Translations under genes and position numbers: made by a program
NCBI GenBank assembly: GCA_913049615.1
Contig: CAJWZI010000149.1
Span: 1-5,265, forward strand
Length of the DNA stretch: 5,265 bases
DNA from: an uncultured Alphaproteobacteria bacterium
Lineage (GTDB): Bacteria; Pseudomonadota; Alphaproteobacteria; GCA-2731375
Direction of reading: 5' to 3'
Shown here: positions 1 through 5,265 of the stretch, piece after piece
Position numbering within the stretch: position 1 is the stretch's first letter
How the letters are laid out: every line of letters starts with the position of its first letter
Notes under the pieces: model-generated
Databases searched by the model: none
The model's input: the letters and a program-made list of their open reading frames with translations, nothing else
What the model was told of the DNA's origin: nothing

Positions 1-241
1 GCAAGATGAGCACCCCAGAGCCAAGTTTGATTTGGGTTGTTAACCCGGCGAGCCAAGCGAGTGTCGTCAAGGTATCTAGATAACGGCCGCCGCTGCCTTC
101 GGCATCATCAGGGGGAATAGCAATGTGATCCGTGATCCAGATGGATTCAAACCCTAAGGTCTCCACGGCCAACGCTGCACCGGCAACTACCTCCCTGCTC
201 GACTGAGATCCCATGTTTCTGATCGATATACCAATATCCAT
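1..241 (-). CDS. LLM-class (luciferase-like) flavin/F420-dependent oxidoreductase, N-terminal part only
   Basis: The reading frame starts at the ATG complementary to 239-241 and stays open for 80 codons to the left edge, so the C-terminal three quarters are missing (family members are usually about 280-350 residues). The start is supported by a GGAG seven bases upstream. The translation begins MDIGISIRNMG; residues 30-43 (GFESIWITDHIAIP) and 69-80 (TQIKLGSGVLIL) match the first helix/strand and the second conserved strand of the bacterial-luciferase TIM barrel. These proteins are soluble enzymes that use reduced FMN or coenzyme F420 to oxidise small organic substrates. The subfamily resembles probable F420-dependent oxidoreductases more than RutA or alkanesulfonate monooxygenase, judged by eye. 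It lies 83 bp downstream of the isochorismatase-family gene on the same strand and is probably cotranscribed with it. Cofactor and substrate cannot be told from this fragment. Confidence 0.88.
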   Translation of the reverse strand, partial: MDIGISIRNMGSQSSREVVAGAALAVETLGFESIWITDHIAIPPDDAEGSGGRYLDTLTTLAWLAGLTTQIKLGSGVLIL

Positions 242-324
242 ACAAATCTCCAATCAAGCGAGTACAAAACAAGAGGTTCCAGCGACGGCAAACCGAAACT
301 ATTGGGTGCGGTTTTGAGATTGGA

Positions 325-996
325 TCAGGCGTTCTTTCGCATATGGTCTAACACCGCTTCCAATGGCTCGACATCACCAAATTTTGCATCGATGTCAAAA
401 AGGTTCCATTCCACGGCGCCGGCGATCCTATCACCAATGCATTCGCGCGGAATAATGGGTCTGAACCCATCGGCGATTGCGTCTTCAACCGTGGCACGAA
501 CACAGGCGCTCGCTGTAGCACCGGTCACCACGACGGTGTCAACACCGCAAGCGGTAAGGTAACTATTAAGATTTGTGCCTCTAAATGCACTAGCCTGTTT
601 TTTAACAATCAGCAATTCATCCGGCCGCCTTTCCAGGCGGTCATCGATCTGCACAGCTTCCGAGCCTGCTCGTAAAATCTCAACTGGAACTTTCTTGCCC
701 CAAAGACCCATGTCCGAATGTTCACCCTCGATGATTTCGTAGGCAGTGGTGGTAAAAACGATGGGTGCCCCTTTGGCACGAAATGCCGCGAGGACCTGCT
801 GCACCGCCGGAATTACCGTATCCATTCCCTCGCAGGTGAAGGCATTGTCCTCTCGTGTCCAGGCATTGGCCAAATCAATGTTGATTAAGGCGGGCTTCTT
901 GCCCCAACCAATGCGCCGTTGAAAGCCCCGTGCCTGATAGAGGCTGCTATCAACCGCGAACAATTTATCTAGAGCAGCCTTAAATTCGGGATCCAT
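325..996 (-). CDS. Isochorismatase-family cysteine hydrolase, N-carbamoylsarcosine amidohydrolase-like
   Basis: A 223-residue soluble hydrolase of the isochorismatase fold. The Asp-Lys-Cys triad is visible as D41 in ALINIDLANAW, K132 before QASAFRGT (the usual K-x-x-x-S-A-F pattern), and C165 in TGATASACVRATVEDA; the latter is followed by the family's GFRPIIPRECIGDR segment at 178-190. The DLANAW and TSACVRAT-like motifs resemble N-carbamoylsarcosine amidohydrolase and maleamate amidohydrolase (NicF), so cleavage of a C-N amide or carbamoyl bond is likely; true isochorismatase or nicotinamidase activity is less likely. I place the start at the ATG at 994-996 because AAGGAG lies six bases upstream. 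The frame extends to a TTG at 1017, which would add seven residues but would place the ribosome site inside the gene. It leads a probable two-gene unit with the luciferase-like gene and diverges from the RidA gene across a 463-bp control region. Family is certain; substrate is unknown. Confidence 0.93.
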   Translation of the reverse strand: MDPEFKAALDKLFAVDSSLYQARGFQRRIGWGKKPALINIDLANAWTREDNAFTCEGMDTVIPAVQQVLAAFRAKGAPIVFTTTAYEIIEGEHSDMGLWGKKVPVEILRAGSEAVQIDDRLERRPDELLIVKKQASAFRGTNLNSYLTACGVDTVVVTGATASACVRATVEDAIADGFRPIIPRECIGDRIAGAVEWNLFDIDAKFGDVEPLEAVLDHMRKNA

Positions 997-1267
997 GGTG
1001 CACTCCTTTCCATCCAATTAATAATTTTTCCGTCGCGCACACTTTACCGCAATGAATTATTTCGAGAACAGGGCGTTAAATTGCCACACCATAGATCCTG
1101 ATCCATTTAGAGGCCGATGTCACAACCGAAAATAATGACGCAAGCACGGCATGAACTATGTGGCAAATTGCAAAATATGCATGACAAAAATATTCGGTAC
1201 AGATCTAGTGAGCTCAGCAAGATTTGAACCTATAGCCTATGAATTAGAAAAATAGCGACCTACCGGC

Positions 1268-1290
1268 AATAAATGACAATGTCATTTATT
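1268..1290. promoter_or_regulatory. Perfect 23-bp inverted repeat, probable operator
   Basis: The arms AATAAATGACA (1268-1278) and TGTCATTTATT (1280-1290) are exact reverse complements around a single central A. Odd-length dyads of this kind in divergent promoter regions are typical binding sites for dimeric regulators of the TetR, GntR or MarR type. The core TGACA-n-TGTCA would be the recognition element. A minus-strand TTGTCA hexamer overlaps it, which would suit repression of the hydrolase operon, while for the RidA promoter it would sit about 110 bases upstream, a position more usual for activation. The T-rich right flank (1289-1293) also allows a terminator-like reading, but the stem is AT-rich and no gene ends nearby. 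The cognate regulator is not in the window. Confidence 0.65.
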
Positions 1291-1357
1291 TTTAGCTCGT
1301 ATTAACCATTACTTTCTTGCCAAATAATTAACTCCCTCTAGCCTCTAATGGATATGC

Positions 1358-1386
1358 GCGACACTTCACCGGTTGCGTAGTATTAT
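1358..1386 (+). promoter_or_regulatory. Candidate sigma70-type promoter for the RidA gene
   Basis: GCGACA (1358-1363, four of six matches to the -35 consensus) is separated by 17 bases from TATTAT (1381-1386, five of six matches to the -10 consensus). Transcription would start near 1393, giving a leader of about 67 bases that contains the 1419-1435 inverted repeat. This was found by eye only, and AT-rich DNA yields such pairs by chance. Confidence 0.38.
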
Positions 1387-1418
1387 TCAATCTTAAACGA
1401 ACACAGCGCTGCTGGCCG

Positions 1419-1435
1419 AACTGTTGGTAACAGTT
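1419..1435. repeat. Small inverted repeat upstream of the RidA gene
   Basis: AACTGTT (1419-1425) and AACAGTT (1429-1435) are exact reverse complements separated by GGT. The element ends 24 bases before the RidA start codon and 14 bases before its AGGGGA ribosome site. It could be a second operator or a short leader hairpin. With 7-bp AT-rich arms it is weak as a hairpin and could be chance. Confidence 0.35.
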
Positions 1436-1459
1436 ACTCAATAGATTTAGGGGAATGAT

Positions 1460-1858
1460 ATGACAATTGAACGTTATATGGTGGATGGTGAGGTGGAGCC
1501 AGTTAGCCATTATTGCCATTCAGTGCGAGCCGGTAATCTTGTCTGGGTCTCGGGTGTAGTAGGTATGCGCGCCGACGGCACAATCCCAGGGGATACAGTG
1601 GCGCAGTTTGATATTGCCATGGACGCGCTGGATGCATGCCTGCGTGCGGCAGGAGGTAAACCGGAACATGTGGTCAAGGTTCAAGTCTTTATGACGGATA
1701 TTTCCGAACGTGCCTCGATCAACCCGCGGCGCATCGATTATTTCGGCAAACATCGTCCGGCTTCAACTTTGGTTGAGGTCTCAGCTCTGGTAGATCCGCG
1801 CATGAAGGTAGAAATAGAATGCCAGGCCGTGATACCGAACGCTACGGAAGAGAATTAA
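1460..1858 (+). CDS. RidA/YjgF/UK114-family protein lacking the signature arginine
   Basis: A 132-residue protein of normal RidA length, covering the whole chorismate-mutase-like fold; such proteins form soluble trimers with ligand pockets between subunits. Recognisable family segments are AGNLVWVSGVVGMRADGTI (24-42), AAGGKPEHVVKVQVFMTD (63-80) and the C-terminal block HRPASTLVEVSAL...MKVEIECQA (98-123). In E. coli RidA the C-terminal block reads PARS, and the arginine binds the substrate carboxylate; here the aligned position is S102 (PAST). The glutamate after VEI is kept (E120). Proteins without the arginine fall outside the enamine/imine deaminase subfamilies, so classical 2-aminoacrylate deaminase activity is doubtful. 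The ATG at 1460 is preceded by AGGGGA five bases upstream. It reads away from the hydrolase and ends 21 bases from the convergent CoA-transferase. RutC is also a RidA-family member, which fits the Rut-like neighbours. Confidence 0.93.
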   Translation: MTIERYMVDGEVEPVSHYCHSVRAGNLVWVSGVVGMRADGTIPGDTVAQFDIAMDALDACLRAAGGKPEHVVKVQVFMTDISERASINPRRIDYFGKHRPASTLVEVSALVDPRMKVEIECQAVIPNATEEN

Positions 1859-1879
1859 TGTTGCCTATGGCACGCCACG

Positions 1880-3085
1880 CTATGTTCCGTTGTCACGCAG
1901 CAGGACCCCAGCTTCTCTCAATTGAACGATTGTGTCATCGTCGTAGCCCAGTTCGCGCAACACTTCGCCGCCGTGCTCACCAAAGCGGGGCGCGTGGGTG
2001 CGGATCGCTGAGGGTGTCTTGCTGAACTTCACCGGTGGCCGAGCCAACACGGTGTCACCCTCACTAGGATGGTGGTGCGCTTCGAACATGCCTACAGCTC
2101 GGAGGTGCTCGTCCATCATCAGTTCGTTAATATCAACGATTGGCATACAAGGGATCTCTGCTTCGTCACATAAAGCCATCCATTCGGCAGTGGATTTGCC
2201 TGGCGTCACCTCGGCTATGAAGCCGTAAAGATCATCGACGCTCATGATGCGCGCCCGGTAGGTGGAGAACCGGGGATCTTCCATTAATTCCGGTCGGCCA
2301 ACTGCAGTGAAGAACTTGCTCCAATGGCGGTCGCTATAGGGGAGAATGCAGACATGACCATCGCTTGTGGGGAATGGTCGGCGCGAAGGAGTGGTGACTC
2401 GTTGATAACCCATTTCGCCGTCTGGCGGCACGTATGCCTGGCCGTTCAGATGTTCAATCATATTGAACGAAACCATGGTCTCCAACATGGGCACTTCTAC
2501 GAACTGGCCTTCCCCAGTGCGTTCCTTGTGCAGCAGAGCCACGGCGATGGCCTGGCTCAAGGTCAGACCGACAACTTTGTCCGCCATGGCTGAAGGTACA
2601 TAACGGGCCTGGCCGTCCTGACGTACAAACAAACTAGACAAGCCCGAGGCGGCCTGTATCGCGTCGTCGTACGCGGGCTTGGCCCGGTATGGTCCATCCT
2701 GACCAAAGCCATAGGCACCTACATAAATTACGTCCGGCTTAATAGCCGCCACCGCGTCATAGTCAAAACCAAGGGCTGCCATGGCCTTGGGCCTCATATT
2801 GTGAACGAAGACATCCCCTGTGGGTATCAGCCGACGTAGCACTTCCTTGGCCGCGTCCTGTTTCAGGTCCAGTGCTAACGAGCGTTTGTTACGATTGGCG
2901 TTGAGGAAAATTCCGCCCATGTTAACGCTGCGTACCGTACCCATATTGCGGGCAATATCGCCAGTTGGCGGTCCTTCAACCTTGATCACATCTGCACCCA
3001 TATCGCCCAACATCTGCGTGGCATATGGGCCTAGCAGCACACTAGTGACGTCGATGATACGAATTCCGTCCAAGGCACCGGGCAC
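1880..3085 (-). CDS. CaiB/BaiF class III CoA-transferase (downstream gene of the pair)
   Basis: A 401-residue full-length class III CoA-transferase, which moves CoA between carboxylic acids through an enzyme-bound anhydride and works as an interlocked dimer in the cytoplasm. The N-terminus PGALDGIRIIDVTSVLLGPYATQMLGDMGADVIKVE is canonical (I give only key positions: LGPYA 18-22, GADVIKVE 30-37). Further family marks are NRNKRSLALDL (64-74), the NMRP segment at 96-99, and the candidate catalytic D140 in AYDDAIQAASGL, which matches the family's D-x-x-x-Q-A pattern. HKERTGEGQFVEVPMLE (186-202) is the usual second conserved block. The GTG at 3083-3085 is chosen because translation from it gives exactly the family N-terminus and AAGGA lies nine bases upstream. 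It follows the other CoA-transferase by 97 bp on the same strand and is convergent with the RidA gene. The acid substrate cannot be predicted. Confidence 0.94.
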   Translation of the reverse strand: MPGALDGIRIIDVTSVLLGPYATQMLGDMGADVIKVEGPPTGDIARNMGTVRSVNMGGIFLNANRNKRSLALDLKQDAAKEVLRRLIPTGDVFVHNMRPKAMAALGFDYDAVAAIKPDVIYVGAYGFGQDGPYRAKPAYDDAIQAASGLSSLFVRQDGQARYVPSAMADKVVGLTLSQAIAVALLHKERTGEGQFVEVPMLETMVSFNMIEHLNGQAYVPPDGEMGYQRVTTPSRRPFPTSDGHVCILPYSDRHWSKFFTAVGRPELMEDPRFSTYRARIMSVDDLYGFIAEVTPGKSTAEWMALCDEAEIPCMPIVDINELMMDEHLRAVGMFEAHHHPSEGDTVLARPPVKFSKTPSAIRTHAPRFGEHGGEVLRELGYDDDTIVQLREAGVLLRDNGT

Positions 3086-3122
3086 GGCTCTGCGTCCTTA
3101 CGTAGTTGAGAAAAGGCTGATT

Positions 3123-3151
3123 CATATCCCATTACATTGGTCGGCGGTCAA
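3123..3151 (-). promoter_or_regulatory. Possible internal promoter in the 97-bp gap between the CoA-transferases
   Basis: On the minus strand TTGACC (complement of 3146-3151, five of six -35 matches) is followed after 17 bases by GATATG (complement of 3123-3128, three of six -10 matches), with TGG directly before it as in an extended -10. It would give a leader of about 31 bases to the GTG at 3085. The rest of the gap shows no convincing terminator or small gene. Confidence 0.3.
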
Positions 3152-3182
3152 GTCCGATCCCATATGGCAGTTGTATATATTT

Positions 3183-4487
3183 CTACTGCCCCTCGCCGTA
3201 CGGTAACAATTCCCGGCACACGATTGCATTCTTTACCAATTCCTCAATCGCACATTCATCAAACCCAAGGCCCTGCAAAATTCGGTCGGTATCGCTGCCA
3301 AAGGTTGCGGTAGGAGGGCTCGGCTGGAAGCCATCCTGGTCAAGTTGCACTGGCGGCCCCAACACTCGCACGGTACCAGCTGTCGGGTGAACCATGTCAT
3401 GGAACATACGATTGGCATGAGCATGAGGGTCGTCAAACAGTTCGATCGGGAAATGCACTGCAGCCACTGGGATTCCAGCCGAGTTCAGTCGGGTAATCCA
3501 GTTTTCTGCTGAATCCTGCCTCACAATGGCCTCGACTTCTTGCTTGAGCGCCGTGTAATACTCCTGCCAATGGGGTTCTTGTAAACTGGTCTCCGACAGA
3601 CCCCTGTCCTCTATGCACAACACCTCGGCGAATTTAAGGCGCAAGGAATGACTACCACAGGCGACAGCAATAGCCCGATCAGCGGTCTCAAAGGTACGAA
3701 AATAAATAGCCATCATGGATGGAAAGCGCGAGTTTGGCATTGCCATGGCTTGCTCTTCATACGACGCATTCGCAGTCCGCTGCGCCGCAAGGTTCTTCAA
3801 AGCCGCCTCATGAACTGGGCGGTCCTGCTCCTCAGAACGCACCAGTTGATTGTTGGCCAGGGTCATTGCTGCCTGCATCAGCGAAACATCCACGATGCCG
3901 CCCCGGCCGGTACGCTCGCGGCGTAGCAACGCCGAGGCAACGCCAAAAGATAGGGACATGGCGCACATATAATCGGCGCTGACTGGATCACCCGAAGCCG
4001 GTCGGCCCTCTAGCATGCGGCCGTTGGCGGCCATCAGGCCGCTACGAGCCTGCAAAACGATGTCCATACCTGACAGGCCAGCATCAGGGCCCCGCTTGCC
4101 AAAGGCGGTGACCGACGCAATGACTAACGTCGGATGCATTAACAATAAATCATGAGGGTCTAGCCCTAACTCTTTTTCTAGCCCGGGGCGGAAATTGATC
4201 AGCACCACATCAGCCCAGTTGAGTAACTGATCGGTCACCGGGCGCGCCTCTGGATGGCTGAGGCGCAGCGGCAATGATTGCTTACCGCGATTACGGGAAA
4301 GGAAAATTCTGGATTCTCCCGGCGCTATGGGATTAAACCTACGTGTCGGGTCACCGCTCGGTGCTTCAATCTTGACCACCTCGGCACCGCCATCAGCCAG
4401 CATCTGCCCGCAATATGGTACGGCTATAAACTGGCCAAATTCAGCCACACGAATGCCATCGAAGGGTTTGGCATCCCTCATCGGCAT
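3183..4487 (-). CDS. CaiB/BaiF class III CoA-transferase (upstream gene of the pair)
   Basis: A 434-residue class III CoA-transferase, slightly longer than its neighbour. It shows the N-terminal FDGIRVAEFGQFIAVPYCGQ (9-28) and GGAEVVKIEAPSGDPTR (33-49), then NRGKQSLPL (66-74), NFRPG (98-102), the candidate catalytic D142 in GMDIVLQARSGL, and RRERTGRGGIVDVSLMQAAM (189-208). The segment around 215-265 is diverged from the downstream copy, which carries a clearer family middle region, so the two are not a recent duplication. The ATG at 4485-4487 has only a weak purine-rich site (AGGGTGG) upstream, and a second ATG two codons later is an equally possible start. It probably heads a two-gene unit with the transferase at 1880-3085, driven from the promoter-like pair near 4639-4667. 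The two products could act as separate homodimers or as a heteromer, as BbsE/BbsF and SmtA/SmtB do. Confidence 0.93.
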   Translation of the reverse strand: MPMRDAKPFDGIRVAEFGQFIAVPYCGQMLADGGAEVVKIEAPSGDPTRRFNPIAPGESRIFLSRNRGKQSLPLRLSHPEARPVTDQLLNWADVVLINFRPGLEKELGLDPHDLLLMHPTLVIASVTAFGKRGPDAGLSGMDIVLQARSGLMAANGRMLEGRPASGDPVSADYMCAMSLSFGVASALLRRERTGRGGIVDVSLMQAAMTLANNQLVRSEEQDRPVHEAALKNLAAQRTANASYEEQAMAMPNSRFPSMMAIYFRTFETADRAIAVACGSHSLRLKFAEVLCIEDRGLSETSLQEPHWQEYYTALKQEVEAIVRQDSAENWITRLNSAGIPVAAVHFPIELFDDPHAHANRMFHDMVHPTAGTVRVLGPPVQLDQDGFQPSPPTATFGSDTDRILQGLGFDECAIEELVKNAIVCRELLPYGEGQ

Positions 4488-4923
4488 TCACCGACCACCC
4501 TACCGCCTCGTGGCGAAGCGCACTTCGTGTACCGGCCTTCGGCAGACATTCACCAACTCCTTGCAGCCAATTAGTACGCCGACCTCCACTTCAGCCGACA
4601 AGGAAATTTCCGGCTCGACGCTAATCGAGTTAATAAGAACCGTATGTGGCGTCTATCGGGCTGTCAAATGTGCACGGCTCCGCGGCAAGCTTATGCCATT
4701 GTATTTAGGGAAGACCTTCCAGGTTTGTCAGATAGGTTAAAATTTAAGCACCCTTTGGTAACAATTGGGCAAAAAATATGACAGAGGTCGTCAGAGCCTA
4801 TTGCCAACTTTCTAATCACAAGATGACTATGCCTGCTGGTCAGGAGCCAATTTCGCACCCATGATAGTAATTTGACCAAACGCGTCATTCGGAAAATGGG
4901 AAATTCTTTGAAAGGGATTGTTG
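4488..4923. other. Divergent intergenic region (436 bp)
   Basis: This separates the minus-strand CoA-transferases from the plus-strand cupin. It contains a minus-strand promoter-like pair (4639-4667). For the cupin direction only weak candidates exist: TTGGTA at 4755-4760 with TATGAC at 4777-4782, and TTGACC at 4872-4877 without a good -10. A short CGAAG/CTTCG inverted repeat with a four-base loop lies at 4514-4527. A 51-codon open run on the minus strand (4500-4652) has no good start and no recognised similarity. I see no RNA gene or mobile-element end. Confidence 0.6.
4639..4667 (-). promoter_or_regulatory. Candidate sigma70-type promoter for the CoA-transferase genes
   Basis: On the minus strand a perfect -35 hexamer TTGACA (complement of 4662-4667) is followed by a 17-base spacer and TACGGT (complement of 4639-4644, matching the -10 consensus at its first, second and last bases). 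Transcription would start near 4632, leaving a leader of about 145 bases before the ATG at 4487. The perfect -35 and optimal spacing make this the best promoter in the window, but the -10 is only half matched. Confidence 0.42.
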
Positions 4924-5265
4924 ATGCTGAAAATTTATAAAGCTGAGGACCGAGCAACAAAAAAGGCATCTGAGGATCTATTCGAAGGTGATGTCTTCCA
5001 GGACGAAGTACTATTAGGAATCGCACCATCAAGAATGAGAGCGACGAATGTCACCTTCAGTCCGGGCGCTAGAACCGCTTGGCATCAGCATCCGGTCGGC
5101 CAGACATTATGGGTTGTCGCTGGGATTGGCCGTGTTCAGGTTGAAGGCGAACCGGTGCAGGAACTACGACCCGGCGACACCGCGATCATCCCACCCAATA
5201 CCCGCCATTGGCATGGAGCTACGCCGGACAGGGTTTTTACCCATCTTGCCATGTCAGAAACAACT
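4924..5265 (+). CDS. Small cupin-domain protein, hydroxynitrile-lyase-like metal site, C-terminus cut
   Basis: The frame opens at the ATG at 4924-4926, with AAAGGG about seven bases upstream, and runs 114 codons without a stop to the right edge; family members are about 130 residues, so only a short tail is missing. Cupin motif 1 is PGARTAWHQHPVGQTLWVV (48-66): it fits G-x5-H-x-H-x3-Q-x6-G, with glutamine in place of the usual glutamate. Motif 2 is RPGDTAIIPPNTRHWHGA (82-99). The likely metal ligands are H54, H56, Q60 and H95. The GARTAWHxHPxGQT and HWHGATP motifs are those of the cupins that include the manganese-dependent hydroxynitrile lyase of Granulicella tundricola. Most relatives have unknown substrates, so a lyase, oxygenase or other metalloenzyme role is open. 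It diverges from the CoA-transferases and may begin another transcript. Confidence 0.9.
   Translation, partial: MLKIYKAEDRATKKASEDLFEGDVFQDEVLLGIAPSRMRATNVTFSPGARTAWHQHPVGQTLWVVAGIGRVQVEGEPVQELRPGDTAIIPPNTRHWHGATPDRVFTHLAMSETT

Larger units (their letters stand above)
997..1459. other. Divergent intergenic control region (463 bp)
   Basis: No gene is supported here. The stretch is visibly more AT-rich than its neighbours and separates the minus-strand hydrolase from the plus-strand RidA gene. It holds a perfect 23-bp inverted repeat (1268-1290), a 7-bp-arm inverted repeat (1419-1435), and a promoter-like pair for the RidA gene (1358-1386). On the minus strand a TTGTCA hexamer (complement of 1274-1279) lies inside the large palindrome with GCTATT 17 bases further on (complement of 1251-1256); this is a weak promoter candidate for the hydrolase operon and would leave a leader of roughly 250 bases. 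No coding remnant was recognised. Confidence 0.7.

Noticed and set aside
290..314. AAACCG/CGGTTT inverted repeat between the hydrolase and the luciferase-like gene, as a possible terminator.
   Set aside because: The loop is 13 bases, the stem is six base pairs, and no T-run follows on the minus strand, so it does not separate the two genes convincingly.
1211..1240. GATTTGAACC at 1221-1230, resembling the reverse complement of a tRNA T-loop, as if a tRNA or att remnant.
   Set aside because: The flanking bases form only a partly paired T-stem, and no D-arm, anticodon arm or acceptor stem can be assembled on the minus strand.
1413..1428. A sigma54-like TGGC...TTGG arrangement upstream of the RidA gene.
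   Set aside because: The GG and the second element are at the right distance, but the invariant GC of the -12 element is GG, and the sequence is explained by the overlapping inverted repeat.
1328..1519. A 63-residue minus-strand frame across the RidA start.
   Set aside because: It overlaps the RidA promoter, ribosome site and N-terminus in antisense, has no family features and no supporting ribosome site.
4500..4652. A 51-codon open run on the minus strand just upstream of the CoA-transferase, reading like the tail of a protein.
   Set aside because: It is closed by a stop at its 5' end, has no good start with a ribosome site, and matches no family I recognise; chance or a decayed fragment cannot be told apart.
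4691..5032. A 113-residue minus-strand frame over the intergenic region and the start of the cupin.
   Set aside because: It overlaps the well-supported cupin gene on the opposite strand, has no recognisable domain, and its composition looks like a shadow frame.

Overview
The window is a stretch of bacterial chromosome of roughly balanced base composition, with compact genes, Shine-Dalgarno-like sites and ATG/GTG starts. It carries a small-molecule catabolism region. The protein families and style suggest a mesophilic Gram-negative bacterium, probably a member of the Pseudomonadota, but no phylogenetic marker is present and this is inference only. There is no transposase, integrase, CRISPR array, or intact rRNA or tRNA gene.

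Layout from left to right. (1) On the minus strand, a luciferase-like flavin/F420 monooxygenase cut by the left edge (1-241) lies 83 bp downstream of an isochorismatase-family cysteine hydrolase (325-996); the two probably share a transcript. (2) A 463-bp divergent control region (997-1459) holds a perfect 23-bp inverted repeat at 1268-1290, a second smaller inverted repeat at 1419-1435, and a plausible promoter. (3) A plus-strand RidA-family protein (1460-1858) lacks the signature arginine of true imine deaminases. (4) Two minus-strand class III (CaiB/BaiF) CoA-transferases (1880-3085 and 3183-4487) are transcribed toward RidA; both keep the candidate catalytic aspartate. (5) A second divergent intergenic region (4488-4923) holds a good sigma70-like promoter candidate for the CoA-transferases. 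(6) A plus-strand small cupin (4924 to the right edge) has the His-His-Gln-His metal site of the manganese hydroxynitrile-lyase-like cupins.

How the genes may work together (inference): a luciferase-like monooxygenase, an isochorismatase-fold amidohydrolase and a RidA protein form the same three-family combination as RutA, RutB and RutC of the Rut uracil-degradation pathway. The proteins here are not simple copies of the Rut proteins: the hydrolase looks closer to N-carbamoylsarcosine/maleamate amidohydrolases, and the RidA is of a non-canonical type. Two CoA-transferases beside them suggest that a carboxylic acid product is then activated as a CoA thioester. A plausible reading is an oxidative ring-opening and amide-cleavage route for an unidentified nitrogen-containing compound. 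The substrate cannot be read from the sequence.
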